A program made the translations under genes and the position numbers. Shown piece after piece: positions 18,838-27,307 of a stretch of DNA of 64,000 nucleotides. The DNA is from an uncultured Erythrobacter sp. Lineage in GTDB: Bacteria > Pseudomonadota > Alphaproteobacteria > Sphingomonadales > Sphingomonadaceae. The notes below the pieces were generated by a model. It saw only the letters and a list, made by a program, of their open reading frames with translations. It did not search any database and had not been told where the DNA came from. Position 1 is the stretch's first letter. Every line of letters starts with the position of its first letter. The stretch lies in contig CANLVN010000001.1 of the NCBI GenBank assembly GCA_947494705.1, forward strand, positions 496,001 through 560,000, given 5' to 3'.

Positions 18838-19320
18838 CTACTCCAGACCTGCTACGGTTTCGGCGTATTCTTCGGCCTTTTCGTGGCCCTCTAGACCCTC
18901 GAGCTCGCGGGGCACGTAATTCTCATCATGCTTGGCGAGCAGGTTGGTGGCGAGGAAAGTGCCATCGGCCTGCAGACTGCCCTCGGCTACGACGCCTGAG
19001 CTTTCGACGAAGAGGTCGGGCAGGATGCCGGAATAGGTGACGGGGATCGTATCGTCGGTGTTGCCGGTCACCATGAAACTGACCGTTACGCCGTCGGCCA
19101 TCGTCTCGATCGAACCGGGCTGCACCATCCCGCCAAGCCGCACCGGTTGCCCGACCGCAGGCGGCTGTTCGGCCATCTGTTCGGGCAGGTAGAAATAGTT
19201 CGCCTGCGCCCGCAGCGCCCATGCTGCGATGAGCCCCGCCGCGACGATCGCGACCAGAGCGAGGATGACGAGCGTCATACGCTGGTGCTTGGCCTTCATC
19301 GGAGCTTTCGTCTGGTCCAC
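18838..19320 (-). CDS. ccmE: Heme chaperone CcmE
   Basis: CcmE binds heme covalently in the periplasm and passes it to CcmF. The 160 residues comprise an N-terminal membrane anchor (about 15-35), a beta-barrel domain, and the heme-attaching histidine H131 in AKHDENY, with Y135. The start is a GTG overlapping the ccmD stop (TAGTG), so translation is coupled. Confidence 0.95.
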   Translation of the reverse strand: MDQTKAPMKAKHQRMTLVILALVAIVAAGLIAAWALRAQANYFYLPEQMAEQPPAVGQPVRLGGMVQPGSIETMADGVTVSFMVTGNTDDTIPVTYSGILPDLFVESSGVVAEGSLQADGTFLATNLLAKHDENYVPRELEGLEGHEKAEEYAETVAGLE

Positions 19321-19463
19321 TATTTTCGCCTCGTTTCATCGCGGCGCTTTTCTGCGCGGCGCATCGTGGTGTAGCTCCAAGCGATCAGCAGCGCCAGCGC
19401 GCCGAGACCGATGGCATAGGCACCGACAACAAAAGGCCAGTGGTCGAGCGCCTCGCGCATCAT
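19320..19463 (-). CDS. ccmD: Heme exporter protein CcmD
   Basis: This 47-residue single-pass membrane protein starts MMREALDHWPFVVGAYAIG, followed by one helix and a positively charged tail rich in Arg and Lys. That is the standard CcmD layout. CcmD releases holo-CcmE from the CcmABC complex. The start overlaps the ccmC stop (ATGATG) and the stop overlaps the ccmE GTG. Easily missed because of its length. Confidence 0.92.
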   Translation of the reverse strand: MMREALDHWPFVVGAYAIGLGALALLIAWSYTTMRRAEKRRDETRRK

Positions 19464-20215
19464 GCGCCTCCCATTGCGGGCTGGCCGATTGGGGCGTCAT
19501 CGTCCAGCGCGCGGCGGCGAAGGCGCGCCTCGACCTGTTGTTCGGCGATCAGCGCGCGCATCCGCATCAGCACGAGACCTCCGAACAGCAACGAAAACCC
19601 CAGCACCGCGACCAGCAGCGGGACGAGATAAGCGGGATCGATCGCACTTTTGCCGACGGTGATCGAGGGCGGTTGGTGGAGCGAATTCCACCACACCACG
19701 CTACGATTGATGATCGGCACATTGACCGCACCCACGAGGCCGAAGATCGCGGCGATCTTGTAAGACCCGCCTTCGCGCGCGGCGGCCTGCGACAGGGCGA
19801 TATATCCACCATAAAGCAACAGCAGGACGAGCATCGACGTCAGCCGCCCGTCCCACTCCCACCAGGTACCCCATGTCGGGCGTCCCCAGATTGAACCGGT
19901 GGCAAGACAAATCGCACAGAATACCATGCCCGGCACCGCTATTGCGCGCGCAGCGAGAGCGGCAAGCGGGTGTTTCCAGATGAGTAAGGCGGCGCTGGAA
20001 AGCGCGAGCCCGGCCCATCCGCCCATCCCCAGCCACGCGGCGGGCACATGGATGAAAAGAATGCGCACGCTCTCGCCCATCAGGCGGTCGGGCGGCACCA
20101 TGAACAATCCCCACGCAACCGCACCGAGTGACAGCACCAGTCCGCTCCAGAAAAGGAGCGGCATCAGCCAGCGGCTGAGCGTCAGGAAGCGTTTGGGGTT
20201 TGCGTAAATGTGCAC
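19460..20215 (-). CDS. ccmC: Heme exporter protein CcmC
   Basis: CcmC loads heme onto CcmE. The 251-residue protein has six membrane helices and the WWD-type motif WGTWWEWDGRLTS (about 121-133), flanked by conserved histidines. It is the first gene of the ccmC-D-E-F-G-H-I operon. The ATP-binding and permease partners CcmA and CcmB are not in this cluster and must be encoded elsewhere. Confidence 0.95.
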   Translation of the reverse strand: MHIYANPKRFLTLSRWLMPLLFWSGLVLSLGAVAWGLFMVPPDRLMGESVRILFIHVPAAWLGMGGWAGLALSSAALLIWKHPLAALAARAIAVPGMVFCAICLATGSIWGRPTWGTWWEWDGRLTSMLVLLLLYGGYIALSQAAAREGGSYKIAAIFGLVGAVNVPIINRSVVWWNSLHQPPSITVGKSAIDPAYLVPLLVAVLGFSLLFGGLVLMRMRALIAEQQVEARLRRRALDDDAPIGQPAMGGA

Positions 20216-20297
20216 GAAGGATCCCTCTTGCGGACCCTATTAATGGCCCCAGCACAGCCCGCAAGGGCGCAAAGTGTGCAACATCCGTTCGAACGGC

Positions 20298-21365
20298 TCA
20301 ACCGCGCCCGATAAGCTCCTGCGCCATTCGGTCGGCGACCACGTCGGGAGAGATGCTGTCGGCATCGCTCTTTTTCCAGATCTGCGTCAGGCGGCCCGGG
20401 ATTTTCTCGATCAGTGCGTTGACCTCGTCGCGGGTCGCATCGCGTCCCTCGCGGCGAGCGAGATATTCGGTCGCGACCGAGATGATGCCGCCGGCATTGA
20501 TGACGTAATCGGGCGCATAAAGAATACCGCGTTCGAACAGGACCTTGCCATGTGCGCTGCGCGCCAGCTGGTTGTTGGCGCCGCCCGCTACGATCCGCGT
20601 GTCGAGCTGCGCGATACTGTCTTCGTTCAAGATCGCACCGAGCGCATTGGGACTGAACACGTCGCATTTCGTCGCGAGAATTGCATCGGGCGCGACAACA
20701 GCCGCGCCCAGTTCATCGGCGAGCGCCTCCACGCCATCCTTGTGGATATCCGCCAGCGTCAACCGCGCGCCGTCCTTTGCCAGCAGGCGTGCGACTCCGC
20801 CGCCGACGCTTCCCGTGCCCTGAACCGCGACGTGCACACCGTCGAGGCTGTCGGTACCGAGGCGGTGCGCCACGGCTGCCTTGATCCCCAGATAAATACC
20901 GTAGGAGGTAAACGGCCCCGGATCGCCGCCCGCACTGCCCTGCCCCGAAACGGGAAGGCCCGAAACATGCGTGGTGCGCTGGGAAACCGCGACCATGTCG
21001 GCTTCGCTGATCCCCACATCCTCGGCAGTGACATAGCGACCGCCCAGGGCTTCGACTGCATCACCGAAAGCGGCGAGAAGTTCGGGCGTCTTGGTCCGGT
21101 TTTCATCGGCAAGGATCACCGCCTTGCCCCCGCCCATCGGCAGTCCGGCCATCGCGTTCTTGTAGCTCATCCCGCGCGACAGGCGCAGCGCATCGCGCAG
21201 GCCGTCTTTGGGATTGGGATAATGCCAGAACCGCGTGCCGCCCGCGCCAGGACCGAGATGCGAGGAATGGACCGCGATAATCGCCATCAGGCCCGATGCG
21301 CGGTCGCGAACGACATGCACCATTTCGTGATCGTCAAAATCGGGTTCGGTCCAGAAAGCGGTCAT
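20298..21365 (-). CDS. Leucine/phenylalanine/valine dehydrogenase family protein
   Basis: This 355-residue NAD-dependent amino acid dehydrogenase of the Glu/Leu/Phe/Val family reversibly deaminates a branched-chain or aromatic amino acid to its 2-oxo acid. The N-terminal domain has the substrate-binding MSYKNAMAGLPMGGGKAV region (K69 and catalytic K81). The Rossmann domain has VQGTGSVGGGVA. I chose ATG 21365 because a GTGAGG site precedes it; the upstream extension would run into the tRNA-His gene. The product most resembles leucine dehydrogenase, but the substrate is inferred. Confidence 0.86.
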   Translation of the reverse strand: MTAFWTEPDFDDHEMVHVVRDRASGLMAIIAVHSSHLGPGAGGTRFWHYPNPKDGLRDALRLSRGMSYKNAMAGLPMGGGKAVILADENRTKTPELLAAFGDAVEALGGRYVTAEDVGISEADMVAVSQRTTHVSGLPVSGQGSAGGDPGPFTSYGIYLGIKAAVAHRLGTDSLDGVHVAVQGTGSVGGGVARLLAKDGARLTLADIHKDGVEALADELGAAVVAPDAILATKCDVFSPNALGAILNEDSIAQLDTRIVAGGANNQLARSAHGKVLFERGILYAPDYVINAGGIISVATEYLARREGRDATRDEVNALIEKIPGRLTQIWKKSDADSISPDVVADRMAQELIGRG

Positions 21366-21428
21366 ACGCGCATACCTCACAAAGCGGCGCGGCGTTGTCC
21401 GGGTATCGACCGGCGGTGGGGAAAATCG

Positions 21429-21506
21429 TGGGGCGACCGACGGGACTTGAACCCGCAACCTCCGGCATCACAAGCCGGCATTCTAACCAATTGAACTACG
21501 GTCGCC
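21429..21506 (-). tRNA. tRNA-His (anticodon GUG)
   Basis: A full cloverleaf folds on the minus strand: 7-bp acceptor stem, U8-A9, D arm, anticodon stem CCGGC/GCCGG with loop TTGTGAT (anticodon GTG), T arm with loop TTCAAGT, and encoded CCA. The extra 5' G(-1) at 21506 can pair with C73, the histidine identity element. The gene lies just upstream of the leucine-type dehydrogenase on the same strand. Confidence 0.96.
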
Positions 21507-21741
21507 ATAACCCCAGCACCGATCCGACCGACCCCGTTGGCCTGTGCCGGTAACCGCGCAAGGGCGCCGCTTTACCGATGGCACACGGGTGGTCAAGGCC
21601 GCTCTGGGCGGGGGGCGAGCCTGTTGCACAAAGTGCGTGCCAAGAAAAGTGAAAACTGCCTTTCGCCGCGTCACGCGCAAGATTGTTTCGCGGCCCTTTG
21701 CGCTCTTGCCTGAGGCGACGCCGGACCTAGACTCTTTCGCC

Positions 21742-22377
21742 ATGAATACAGTGATCGATTCTGTTGCCGAACGGCTCGCGGCGCATCCGCAGGTTCAGCG
21801 TGTCCCACATCCCAAGATCGAACTGTTCCAGTTCAGGCATTTCATCGGACCTGCACTGTGCAACGCCTTGATCGAGATGATCGAGAAAGACCGCCGCCCC
21901 AGCACCATCGCCGACCCCAATGGCGACGACTATTTCCGGACCAGCGAAACATGCGATCTGCCGCGAGAAGACCCGGTTACTCGCGAGTTGGAAGAGCACT
22001 TCGTAGAATTGAACGGCATCGACCCAGCACTGGGCGAACCGTGCCAGGGGCAGCGCTACGACGTGGGGCAGGAGTTCAAGGCGCACACCGACTATTTCAC
22101 CGAAGGCACCGCCGATTTCGAGAAATATTGCAGCGAAACCGGACAGCGCACCTGGACCTTCATGATCTACCTCAACGCAGTCGAAGCAGGCGGTGCGACT
22201 CGTTTCAAAACCATCGGCAAGACCTTCCAGCCCGAACCGGGCAAAATGCTGTGCTGGAACAACAAGCGACCCGACGGGAGCCTCAACCCCAACACGCTGC
22301 ATCACGGGATGAAGGTGCGCAAGGGCAAGAAATACGTGATCACAAAATGGTATCGCGAGCGGGCTTGGCCGTGGTGA
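21742..22377 (+). CDS. 2OG-Fe(II) oxygenase, prolyl 4-hydroxylase-like
   Basis: This 211-residue soluble dioxygenase uses 2-oxoglutarate, O2 and Fe(II). The iron ligands H115-x-D117 (AHTDYF) and H188, and the 2-oxoglutarate-binding lysine near 197, are all present in the C-terminal double-stranded beta-helix. The arrangement is that of the P4Hc group, whose members hydroxylate prolines in proteins; the target here is unknown. ATG 21742 is the natural start; the frame is open further upstream but without a family match. The last codon overlaps the GTG of the lipoprotein gene. Confidence 0.88.
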   Translation: MNTVIDSVAERLAAHPQVQRVPHPKIELFQFRHFIGPALCNALIEMIEKDRRPSTIADPNGDDYFRTSETCDLPREDPVTRELEEHFVELNGIDPALGEPCQGQRYDVGQEFKAHTDYFTEGTADFEKYCSETGQRTWTFMIYLNAVEAGGATRFKTIGKTFQPEPGKMLCWNNKRPDGSLNPNTLHHGMKVRKGKKYVITKWYRERAWPW

Positions 22378-22802
22378 GGCCACTCAGGAAGGCGAGGTTT
22401 GGATGGGCCACCTTACCTGCGGTGTTGCTGACTTTGGCCGGCTGCACCTCGATCTATATTGATCTCGATGGCTATTACGAAGGCGGAGAATTGTGGTTCG
22501 ATGACCCGAACCGGAGCTGGTTCAATCGCCACTGCGTCCGGGCGGTCAGCGTTACCTGGTTGGACGAAAAAGCCGACCGGCAGGAGGCCATGTGGGAGGC
22601 CGACAGTTCAGGCCACGATTGCATCACCACGGCTCCATTCCGCTATGGCCGGACGGAACTACCTCCTGATCGCGCCGGTTTCGTTCCACCCAGACCACTG
22701 GTCCCCGGCGTGCGGTATGAAATCTTTGTCGAGTTGGACAACGGGGCAGGGTCGGGTTTCTTCTCGATCACTGATGACGGGCAGGTCATCAACGCCGATT
22801 GA
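22374..22802 (+). CDS. Small putative lipoprotein
   Basis: The predicted 142 residues start with basic residues, a hydrophobic stretch and the lipobox L-A-G-C (Cys about 24), so the mature protein is probably a lipid-anchored envelope protein. The rest has no recognised domain; it contains several Trp and Asp residues and a beta-rich C-terminal half. The GTG at 22374 overlaps the oxygenase stop (GTGA), indicating coupling. An in-frame ATG at 22347 would also give a signal peptide. A terminator follows at 22818. Confidence 0.72.
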   Translation: MRPLRKARFGWATLPAVLLTLAGCTSIYIDLDGYYEGGELWFDDPNRSWFNRHCVRAVSVTWLDEKADRQEAMWEADSSGHDCITTAPFRYGRTELPPDRAGFVPPRPLVPGVRYEIFVELDNGAGSGFFSITDDGQVINAD

Positions 22803-22817
22803 GCGGACGGATAAACG

Positions 22818-22849
22818 AAAAAGGGCGGCCCCGATGGACCGCCCTTTTT
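22818..22849. terminator. Bidirectional rho-independent terminator
   Basis: The 11-bp perfect stem AAAAAGGGCGG / CCGCCCTTTTT with a 10-base loop lies between the convergent lipoprotein and rpmE genes. Confidence 0.9.
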
Positions 22850-22871
22850 AAATGTCGCGAACGAGACGCGC

Positions 22872-23096
22872 TTACTTCTTGAGGCTGAGCCCGCCGAAGC
22901 GCTTGTTGAACGCAGCCACGCGGCCACCTTCCTGAAGCTGCTGCTTGCCGCCGGTCCATGCCGGGTGGCTGGTGGGGTCGATGTCGAGCGACAGGGTGTC
23001 GCCTTCGTTGCCCCAGGTCGAGCGGGTCTGGAATTCAGTGCCATCGGTCATCTTGACCGTGATGGTGTGGTATTCGGGGTGGCCTTCGGCTTTCAT
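22872..23096 (-). CDS. rpmE: 50S ribosomal protein L31 (bL31, zinc-independent type)
   Basis: The 74-residue ribosomal protein begins [19 protein letters not shown] and contains the family segment [13 protein letters not shown]. It has no cysteines, so it is the C-minus form that does not bind zinc. An AAGGAA site lies just upstream of ATG 23096; longer in-frame starts are unlikely. It sits downstream of fabZ on the same strand, before the shared terminator. Confidence 0.95.
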   Translation of the reverse strand: MKAEGHPEYHTITVKMTDGTEFQTRSTWGNEGDTLSLDIDPTSHPAWTGGKQQLQEGGRVAAFNKRFGGLSLKK

Positions 23097-23199
23097 GACG
23101 TATTCCTTCGAGCTTTCACCGGTTCCGACCGGCGCTGCTATCAATTCGGAGAAGCGGCGCACATAGCGGCGCCGGCGAAAATTGCAAGCATAGTTACGC

Positions 23200-23661
23200 T
23201 TACGCGCTGGGCGGGTCCGCGATCATCGCGGTGAACTCGGTCTCGCAAGTGGTTTTGCCCTCGACGCTGGCCTTGCCCTTGAACTTGTAGATCGTGCGGC
23301 GTTGCTGGAGAAACTCGACTTCGAGATCGAGTAGACAGCCGGGCGTCACCGGGCTGCGGAACTTCGCGCTCTCAATGCCCATGAAGATGACGAGCTTGCC
23401 TGTGCCCGCCAGCTCAAGAGTCTCGATCCCCAGAATCGCAGCCGCCTGCGCCAGCGCCTCGATCTGCAGAACGCCGGGCATGATGGGAGCACCGGGGAAA
23501 TGCCCCTGGAAAAACTCCTCGTTCATGCTCACGGCCTTTACCGCATGGATGCGCTCGTTGAGGTGAATTTCCTTCACCCGGTCGACGAGCAGCAGCGGGT
23601 AACGGTGAGGCAGAGCCTTCATGACCCTGTGGATGTCGTAATCCGTGATCGGTTCACTCAT
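23200..23661 (-). CDS. fabZ: 3-hydroxyacyl-ACP dehydratase FabZ
   Basis: FabZ dehydrates 3-hydroxyacyl-ACP in fatty acid elongation. The hot-dog fold protein has the catalytic His in [13 protein letters not shown] and the catalytic Glu following [17 protein letters not shown]. Length is about 153 residues from MSEPITDY; a start four codons earlier (23673) is equally possible. It is the last gene of the bamA-skp-fabZ run. The lpxD and lpxA genes that usually flank fabZ in this cluster are absent. Confidence 0.95.
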   Translation of the reverse strand: MSEPITDYDIHRVMKALPHRYPLLLVDRVKEIHLNERIHAVKAVSMNEEFFQGHFPGAPIMPGVLQIEALAQAAAILGIETLELAGTGKLVIFMGIESAKFRSPVTPGCLLDLEVEFLQQRRTIYKFKGKASVEGKTTCETEFTAMIADPPSA

Positions 23662-23702
23662 GCTCTGCCCCATTAGTCCGTTATCGTATCGCTGTGCGTC
23701 GC

Positions 23703-24383
23703 TTAGCGACCCGTAGGCGCCGGCTGCTGGCCCTGCTGTGCAGCCTGCTGTTGCTGCTGCATGAGCTGCGCCGTGACGAGCGTCTGCTGGATTTCCTGGA
23801 AAATCTGCGCACCGTTGCGCGACGGACGATAGTTGGCCGGCGGCACGACCTGGACCGAAGGGACCTTTGTGTTGAGAGAGGTCGTGATCTGCTGCGTGAT
23901 ATCAGCACCCTCGGCAGCGAACTGCACGGTGTCGGGCTGCAGAACCATCACGATCTGCTGCTGCGTTGTCACTTCGGTCAGCGCAGCCGGATATTGCTGG
24001 AGAATCTGCTCGACTGCATAGATGCGCGCTGCGTTTACCTGGTTGGTGATCGCCTGCATTTCCTGCTCGAGCGTCTGGATCTGGGTCCAGCTGGCCGAGC
24101 CCTGTACCGAAGGCAGTTCGGATTCGTCGAGCTGACCGTTGCTGTTGGTGTCAAAAGGACGCAGCAGCTCGGCAAGCTGGTTTTGCTTGGTGCTACGCTG
24201 TTCGATCTGCGCCTGGTACTGGGTGCCAATCTGGTTGTAGGCGTTCTGCAGCGCCGAGGTACCCAGGACCGCGCGGCTGACATCTGCGGTCGCTATCCGG
24301 CCCTGTACCTGCGCGGCGGCGGGAGCGGAAAGGGCAAGAGCGGCGAGGCCCGTTGCAGCGAGCATCTTGGAAAGAAGTTTCAT
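23703..24383 (-). CDS. skp: OmpH/Skp family periplasmic chaperone with EF-hand-like loop
   Basis: The 226-residue protein has a signal peptide (cleavage after about A24, APAAAQ) and a helical, glutamine-rich body typical of Skp/OmpH, the chaperone that escorts outer-membrane proteins to BamA. Unusually, residues 78-89 ([12 protein letters not shown]) are a canonical EF-hand calcium loop, D-x-N-x-N-G-x-L-D-x-x-E, inserted between helices. The C-terminal tail is Gln/Pro-rich and low-complexity. The start overlaps the bamA stop (TAATG). The name rests on family and position; sequence identity to E. coli Skp is low. Confidence 0.85.
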   Translation of the reverse strand: MKLLSKMLAATGLAALALSAPAAAQVQGRIATADVSRAVLGTSALQNAYNQIGTQYQAQIEQRSTKQNQLAELLRPFDTNSNGQLDESELPSVQGSASWTQIQTLEQEMQAITNQVNAARIYAVEQILQQYPAALTEVTTQQQIVMVLQPDTVQFAAEGADITQQITTSLNTKVPSVQVVPPANYRPSRNGAQIFQEIQQTLVTAQLMQQQQQAAQQGQQPAPTGR

Positions 24384-27067
24384 TAGAATTGAGTTCCTAC
24401 GTTGAACGTGAAGGTTTTGTCGTCATCGCCCTCGACCTTGCGGATCGTCTGGGCGAAGTCGATGCGGAACGGCCCGAACGGCGAGTTCCAGTTGACCCCG
24501 ATGCCGGCAGTAATGCGCGGTTGCGGCGTATTCCCGAGGAACACTTCGCGGAATGCATTGGGGCTGAGAGGATTGATGGTTTCGCCATCTTGGGCGATCG
24601 GATTTTCCGTCTCGACAATGGTGACGACGGGATCCCCGTTATCATCGACAGTCTCGACGGTTTCGAGGAATATCAGGTTGTCTTGCAGATTTGGGGTCTT
24701 GATACCCCACAACGCACCCACATCTACGAAGACCGACGGGCGCAGTCCAAGCTCGCGGACACCCGAGCCAAGTGGAATTTCGAGTTCGGCGCGACCGAGA
24801 TAGTAATTGCGACCACCCAATGCGTCGTCGCGAATCTGGTCACGGTTAGTGATAGTCGTGATATCGCCGTTCTCGTCACGGATATAAGGCTGCGTCAGGA
24901 TACGCGGTCCAACGCCGCGAATGTCGAAGCCGCGGAACTGCGGCTCGCCAAGAAAGAAGCGGTCGGTCAGCAGAACGTCATCAACTCCGGGAACTCCGCG
25001 ATCCTTGAGCGGGATGATCGTGCCCCCTTCCAGCGCAAGCGAGAAGATGAAGCCTGAATTGGCGATTTCCCAGAACTGCTGGGCACGTCCGCGGAACCGC
25101 AGGTAGCGCACGTCGCCGCCAAGACCCGCGAATTCGGTGCTGAGCGAGATCGAGCGGCCGCGCGTGGGACGAAGACGCGAATTGAGCGAGTTGTAATTGA
25201 CGCTGACTCCGACGATCGAGCTAAGACGATTGCCCAGCGCATCGCACAAGAAGCGCCCAGCACGCCGCGGGTCGCATTCCCTGTCGCCATCGTTGTCGAT
25301 GTCGGAGAAGAACAGGTTTTCGTCCAGGCTCACTTCATCATAGTTCAACGTGTAGCTGCCGATCAGCGACATGTACTCGGTCAGGGGAACGCCGACGCGC
25401 ACGCTGCCGCCAGTGGTGGACTGTTCGAAGGTCGTGTTGCGTTCGTTGTTGGTGAAGTTGAAGCTGTTGAAGTCGCGTCGATAGATGTCCGCGCCTGCAG
25501 AAATGTTGCGGTCGAAGACATAAGGCTCGGTGAAGCTGATCTGCGCGCTCTGCGAGAACTGCGAATAATTGAGGCTGAGGCCGATCGTCTGGCCGCGCCC
25601 ACGGAAATTGCGCTGACGAATGGAGCCGGCCAGGATGAAACGCTCAATGGAGGAGAAACCTGCCGAGAACTGCAGTTCGCCGGTCGGCTGCTCCTCGATA
25701 TTAGCTTCGAGAACGATGCGGTCGGGTGCGGAGCCTTCTTTCTGGGTAACTTCGAAGTTTTCCTGGAAATATCCCAGCGAATTGATGCGCGCGGTGGTGC
25801 GCTGCACGGCCAGTGAATTAAACGCGTCGCCTTCGGAAACGCGGAACTCGCGGCGGACGACCTTGTCCTGCGTCAGAGTATTGCCGTTGACATCGACCCG
25901 CTCGACATAAACGCGCGGTGCCTCGCGCAGGATGAAGGTTACGTCCATCGTCAAGTCGTCAGGATTGCGATTGAAGCGCGGCTGAACGTCAGCGAAGGCG
26001 TAGCCAAACCGGCCGGCCAATTCAGTCAGCGACTCGACAGTGTCTTCTACGGTCTTTGCGTTGTAGAACTGCCCCTCCTGAACGGACAGACCCGCAGCGA
26101 GCGTTTCGCTGTCAAAGTCACGCAGCTGACTTTCGACCTCGATCTCGCCGAAATTGTAGCGCTCACCCTCTTCGACGACATAGGTGATTATGAAATCACG
26201 CTGGTCCGGCGTCAGCTCGGCGACGGCGGAGACGACACGGAAATCGGCGTAACCTTCGGTGAGATAGAACTGGCGCAGCTTTTGCTGGTCGAATGCAAGA
26301 CGATCGGGGTCGTAGCTGGTGTTGGAGCTGAACAAGCGGAAGAAGCGCGACTGCTTGGTTACCATCTCACCGCGCAGTTCGCTGTCCGAGAACTCTTCGT
26401 TCCCGATAATGTTGATCTGGCGGACCTTGGACTTGGGACCCTCGTTGATCTCGAACACGACATCGACGCGGTTCTGCGGCAGCTCGACCATCTGCGGCTC
26501 GACCGTAGCGGCAAAGCGTCCCTGACGCTTGTACAGCTCGATAATGCGGGCCACGTCGGCGCGGACTTTCGAACGGGTGAATATCTGGCGCGGCGCAAGT
26601 CGGATCTCGGGGAAGATCTTATCGTTGTCGAGACGTTCGTTGCCTTCAAGCACGATGCGGTTGATGACAGGGTTCTCGACCACGGTGATAACGACGTTTC
26701 CGCCTTCGTTGCGAATGGAGAAACTCGCAAAGAGCTCGGTCGCGCCGAGATCCTTGAGCGCCTCGTCCGCGGCAGCAGAGGTATATTCCTGCCCGGCGCG
26801 CAGGCGGATGTAGGACAGGATCGTCGTCGGTTCGAGGCGTTCAGCCCCTTCGACGGCAATCGTGCGGATGACGTTCGTCGCCGGCGCAGGCGCCGGAGCA
26901 GGCGATTGTGCCTGTTCCCCGGTGGTAGCCGGCGTGGCTTCGTCCTGCGCCAGAGCGGTATAGGGCACGCCTGCCAGCATGGTCGCTCCGCTCAGCGCGA
27001 TAGCGAGGCGGCCAGCCGCGCTCTTCGACTTCGCAGGCCGGATGCCCGTTTCACTGCTTAGATTCAT
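24383..27067 (-). CDS. bamA: Outer membrane protein assembly factor BamA
   Basis: BamA is the 894-residue Omp85 protein that inserts beta-barrels into the outer membrane. A signal peptide (cleavage near ALAQ, about 41) is followed by a Pro/Ala-rich linker, five POTRA domains (about 65-480) and a 16-strand barrel with the characteristic RGF motif in QFRGFDIRG, ending in Phe (NVGTQF). A long upstream gap (27068-27307) probably holds its own promoter even though rseP lies immediately before it on the same strand. Confidence 0.97.
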   Translation of the reverse strand: MNLSSETGIRPAKSKSAAGRLAIALSGATMLAGVPYTALAQDEATPATTGEQAQSPAPAPAPATNVIRTIAVEGAERLEPTTILSYIRLRAGQEYTSAAADEALKDLGATELFASFSIRNEGGNVVITVVENPVINRIVLEGNERLDNDKIFPEIRLAPRQIFTRSKVRADVARIIELYKRQGRFAATVEPQMVELPQNRVDVVFEINEGPKSKVRQINIIGNEEFSDSELRGEMVTKQSRFFRLFSSNTSYDPDRLAFDQQKLRQFYLTEGYADFRVVSAVAELTPDQRDFIITYVVEEGERYNFGEIEVESQLRDFDSETLAAGLSVQEGQFYNAKTVEDTVESLTELAGRFGYAFADVQPRFNRNPDDLTMDVTFILREAPRVYVERVDVNGNTLTQDKVVRREFRVSEGDAFNSLAVQRTTARINSLGYFQENFEVTQKEGSAPDRIVLEANIEEQPTGELQFSAGFSSIERFILAGSIRQRNFRGRGQTIGLSLNYSQFSQSAQISFTEPYVFDRNISAGADIYRRDFNSFNFTNNERNTTFEQSTTGGSVRVGVPLTEYMSLIGSYTLNYDEVSLDENLFFSDIDNDGDRECDPRRAGRFLCDALGNRLSSIVGVSVNYNSLNSRLRPTRGRSISLSTEFAGLGGDVRYLRFRGRAQQFWEIANSGFIFSLALEGGTIIPLKDRGVPGVDDVLLTDRFFLGEPQFRGFDIRGVGPRILTQPYIRDENGDITTITNRDQIRDDALGGRNYYLGRAELEIPLGSGVRELGLRPSVFVDVGALWGIKTPNLQDNLIFLETVETVDDNGDPVVTIVETENPIAQDGETINPLSPNAFREVFLGNTPQPRITAGIGVNWNSPFGPFRIDFAQTIRKVEGDDDKTFTFNVGTQF

Positions 27068-27150
27068 GAAAAACTCTGTTCCCGTCCAAACCGTATGATC
27101 AAAGGCGCCCGAGATTTACGCGCGAGGCCCTCTAACGCTTGCAGCTCAGC

Positions 27151-27171
27151 CTGTCAGCATTTGTGTGACAG
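27151..27171. promoter_or_regulatory. Inverted repeat in the bamA upstream region
   Basis: CTGTCA and TGACAG form a perfect 6-bp inverted repeat separated by 9 bases, about 85 bases before the bamA start, in the 240-base gap between rseP and bamA. It could be an operator half-site pair or a small hairpin. No T-run follows, so it is not a terminator. No other gene or motif is seen in this gap. Confidence 0.3.
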
Positions 27172-27307
27172 CCCTCACCTTACCCAATTCCGTGCCCCGC
27201 CTGTGCCCGATGCGCCTGTCCCCGGTCAAGCCGATGCCGGGGCGTTGGCCGGGTCAGCCGCCCGGTATCCCCGGCAAACCGACTGACAGGGCGATGCCTG
27301 CCTCTTT

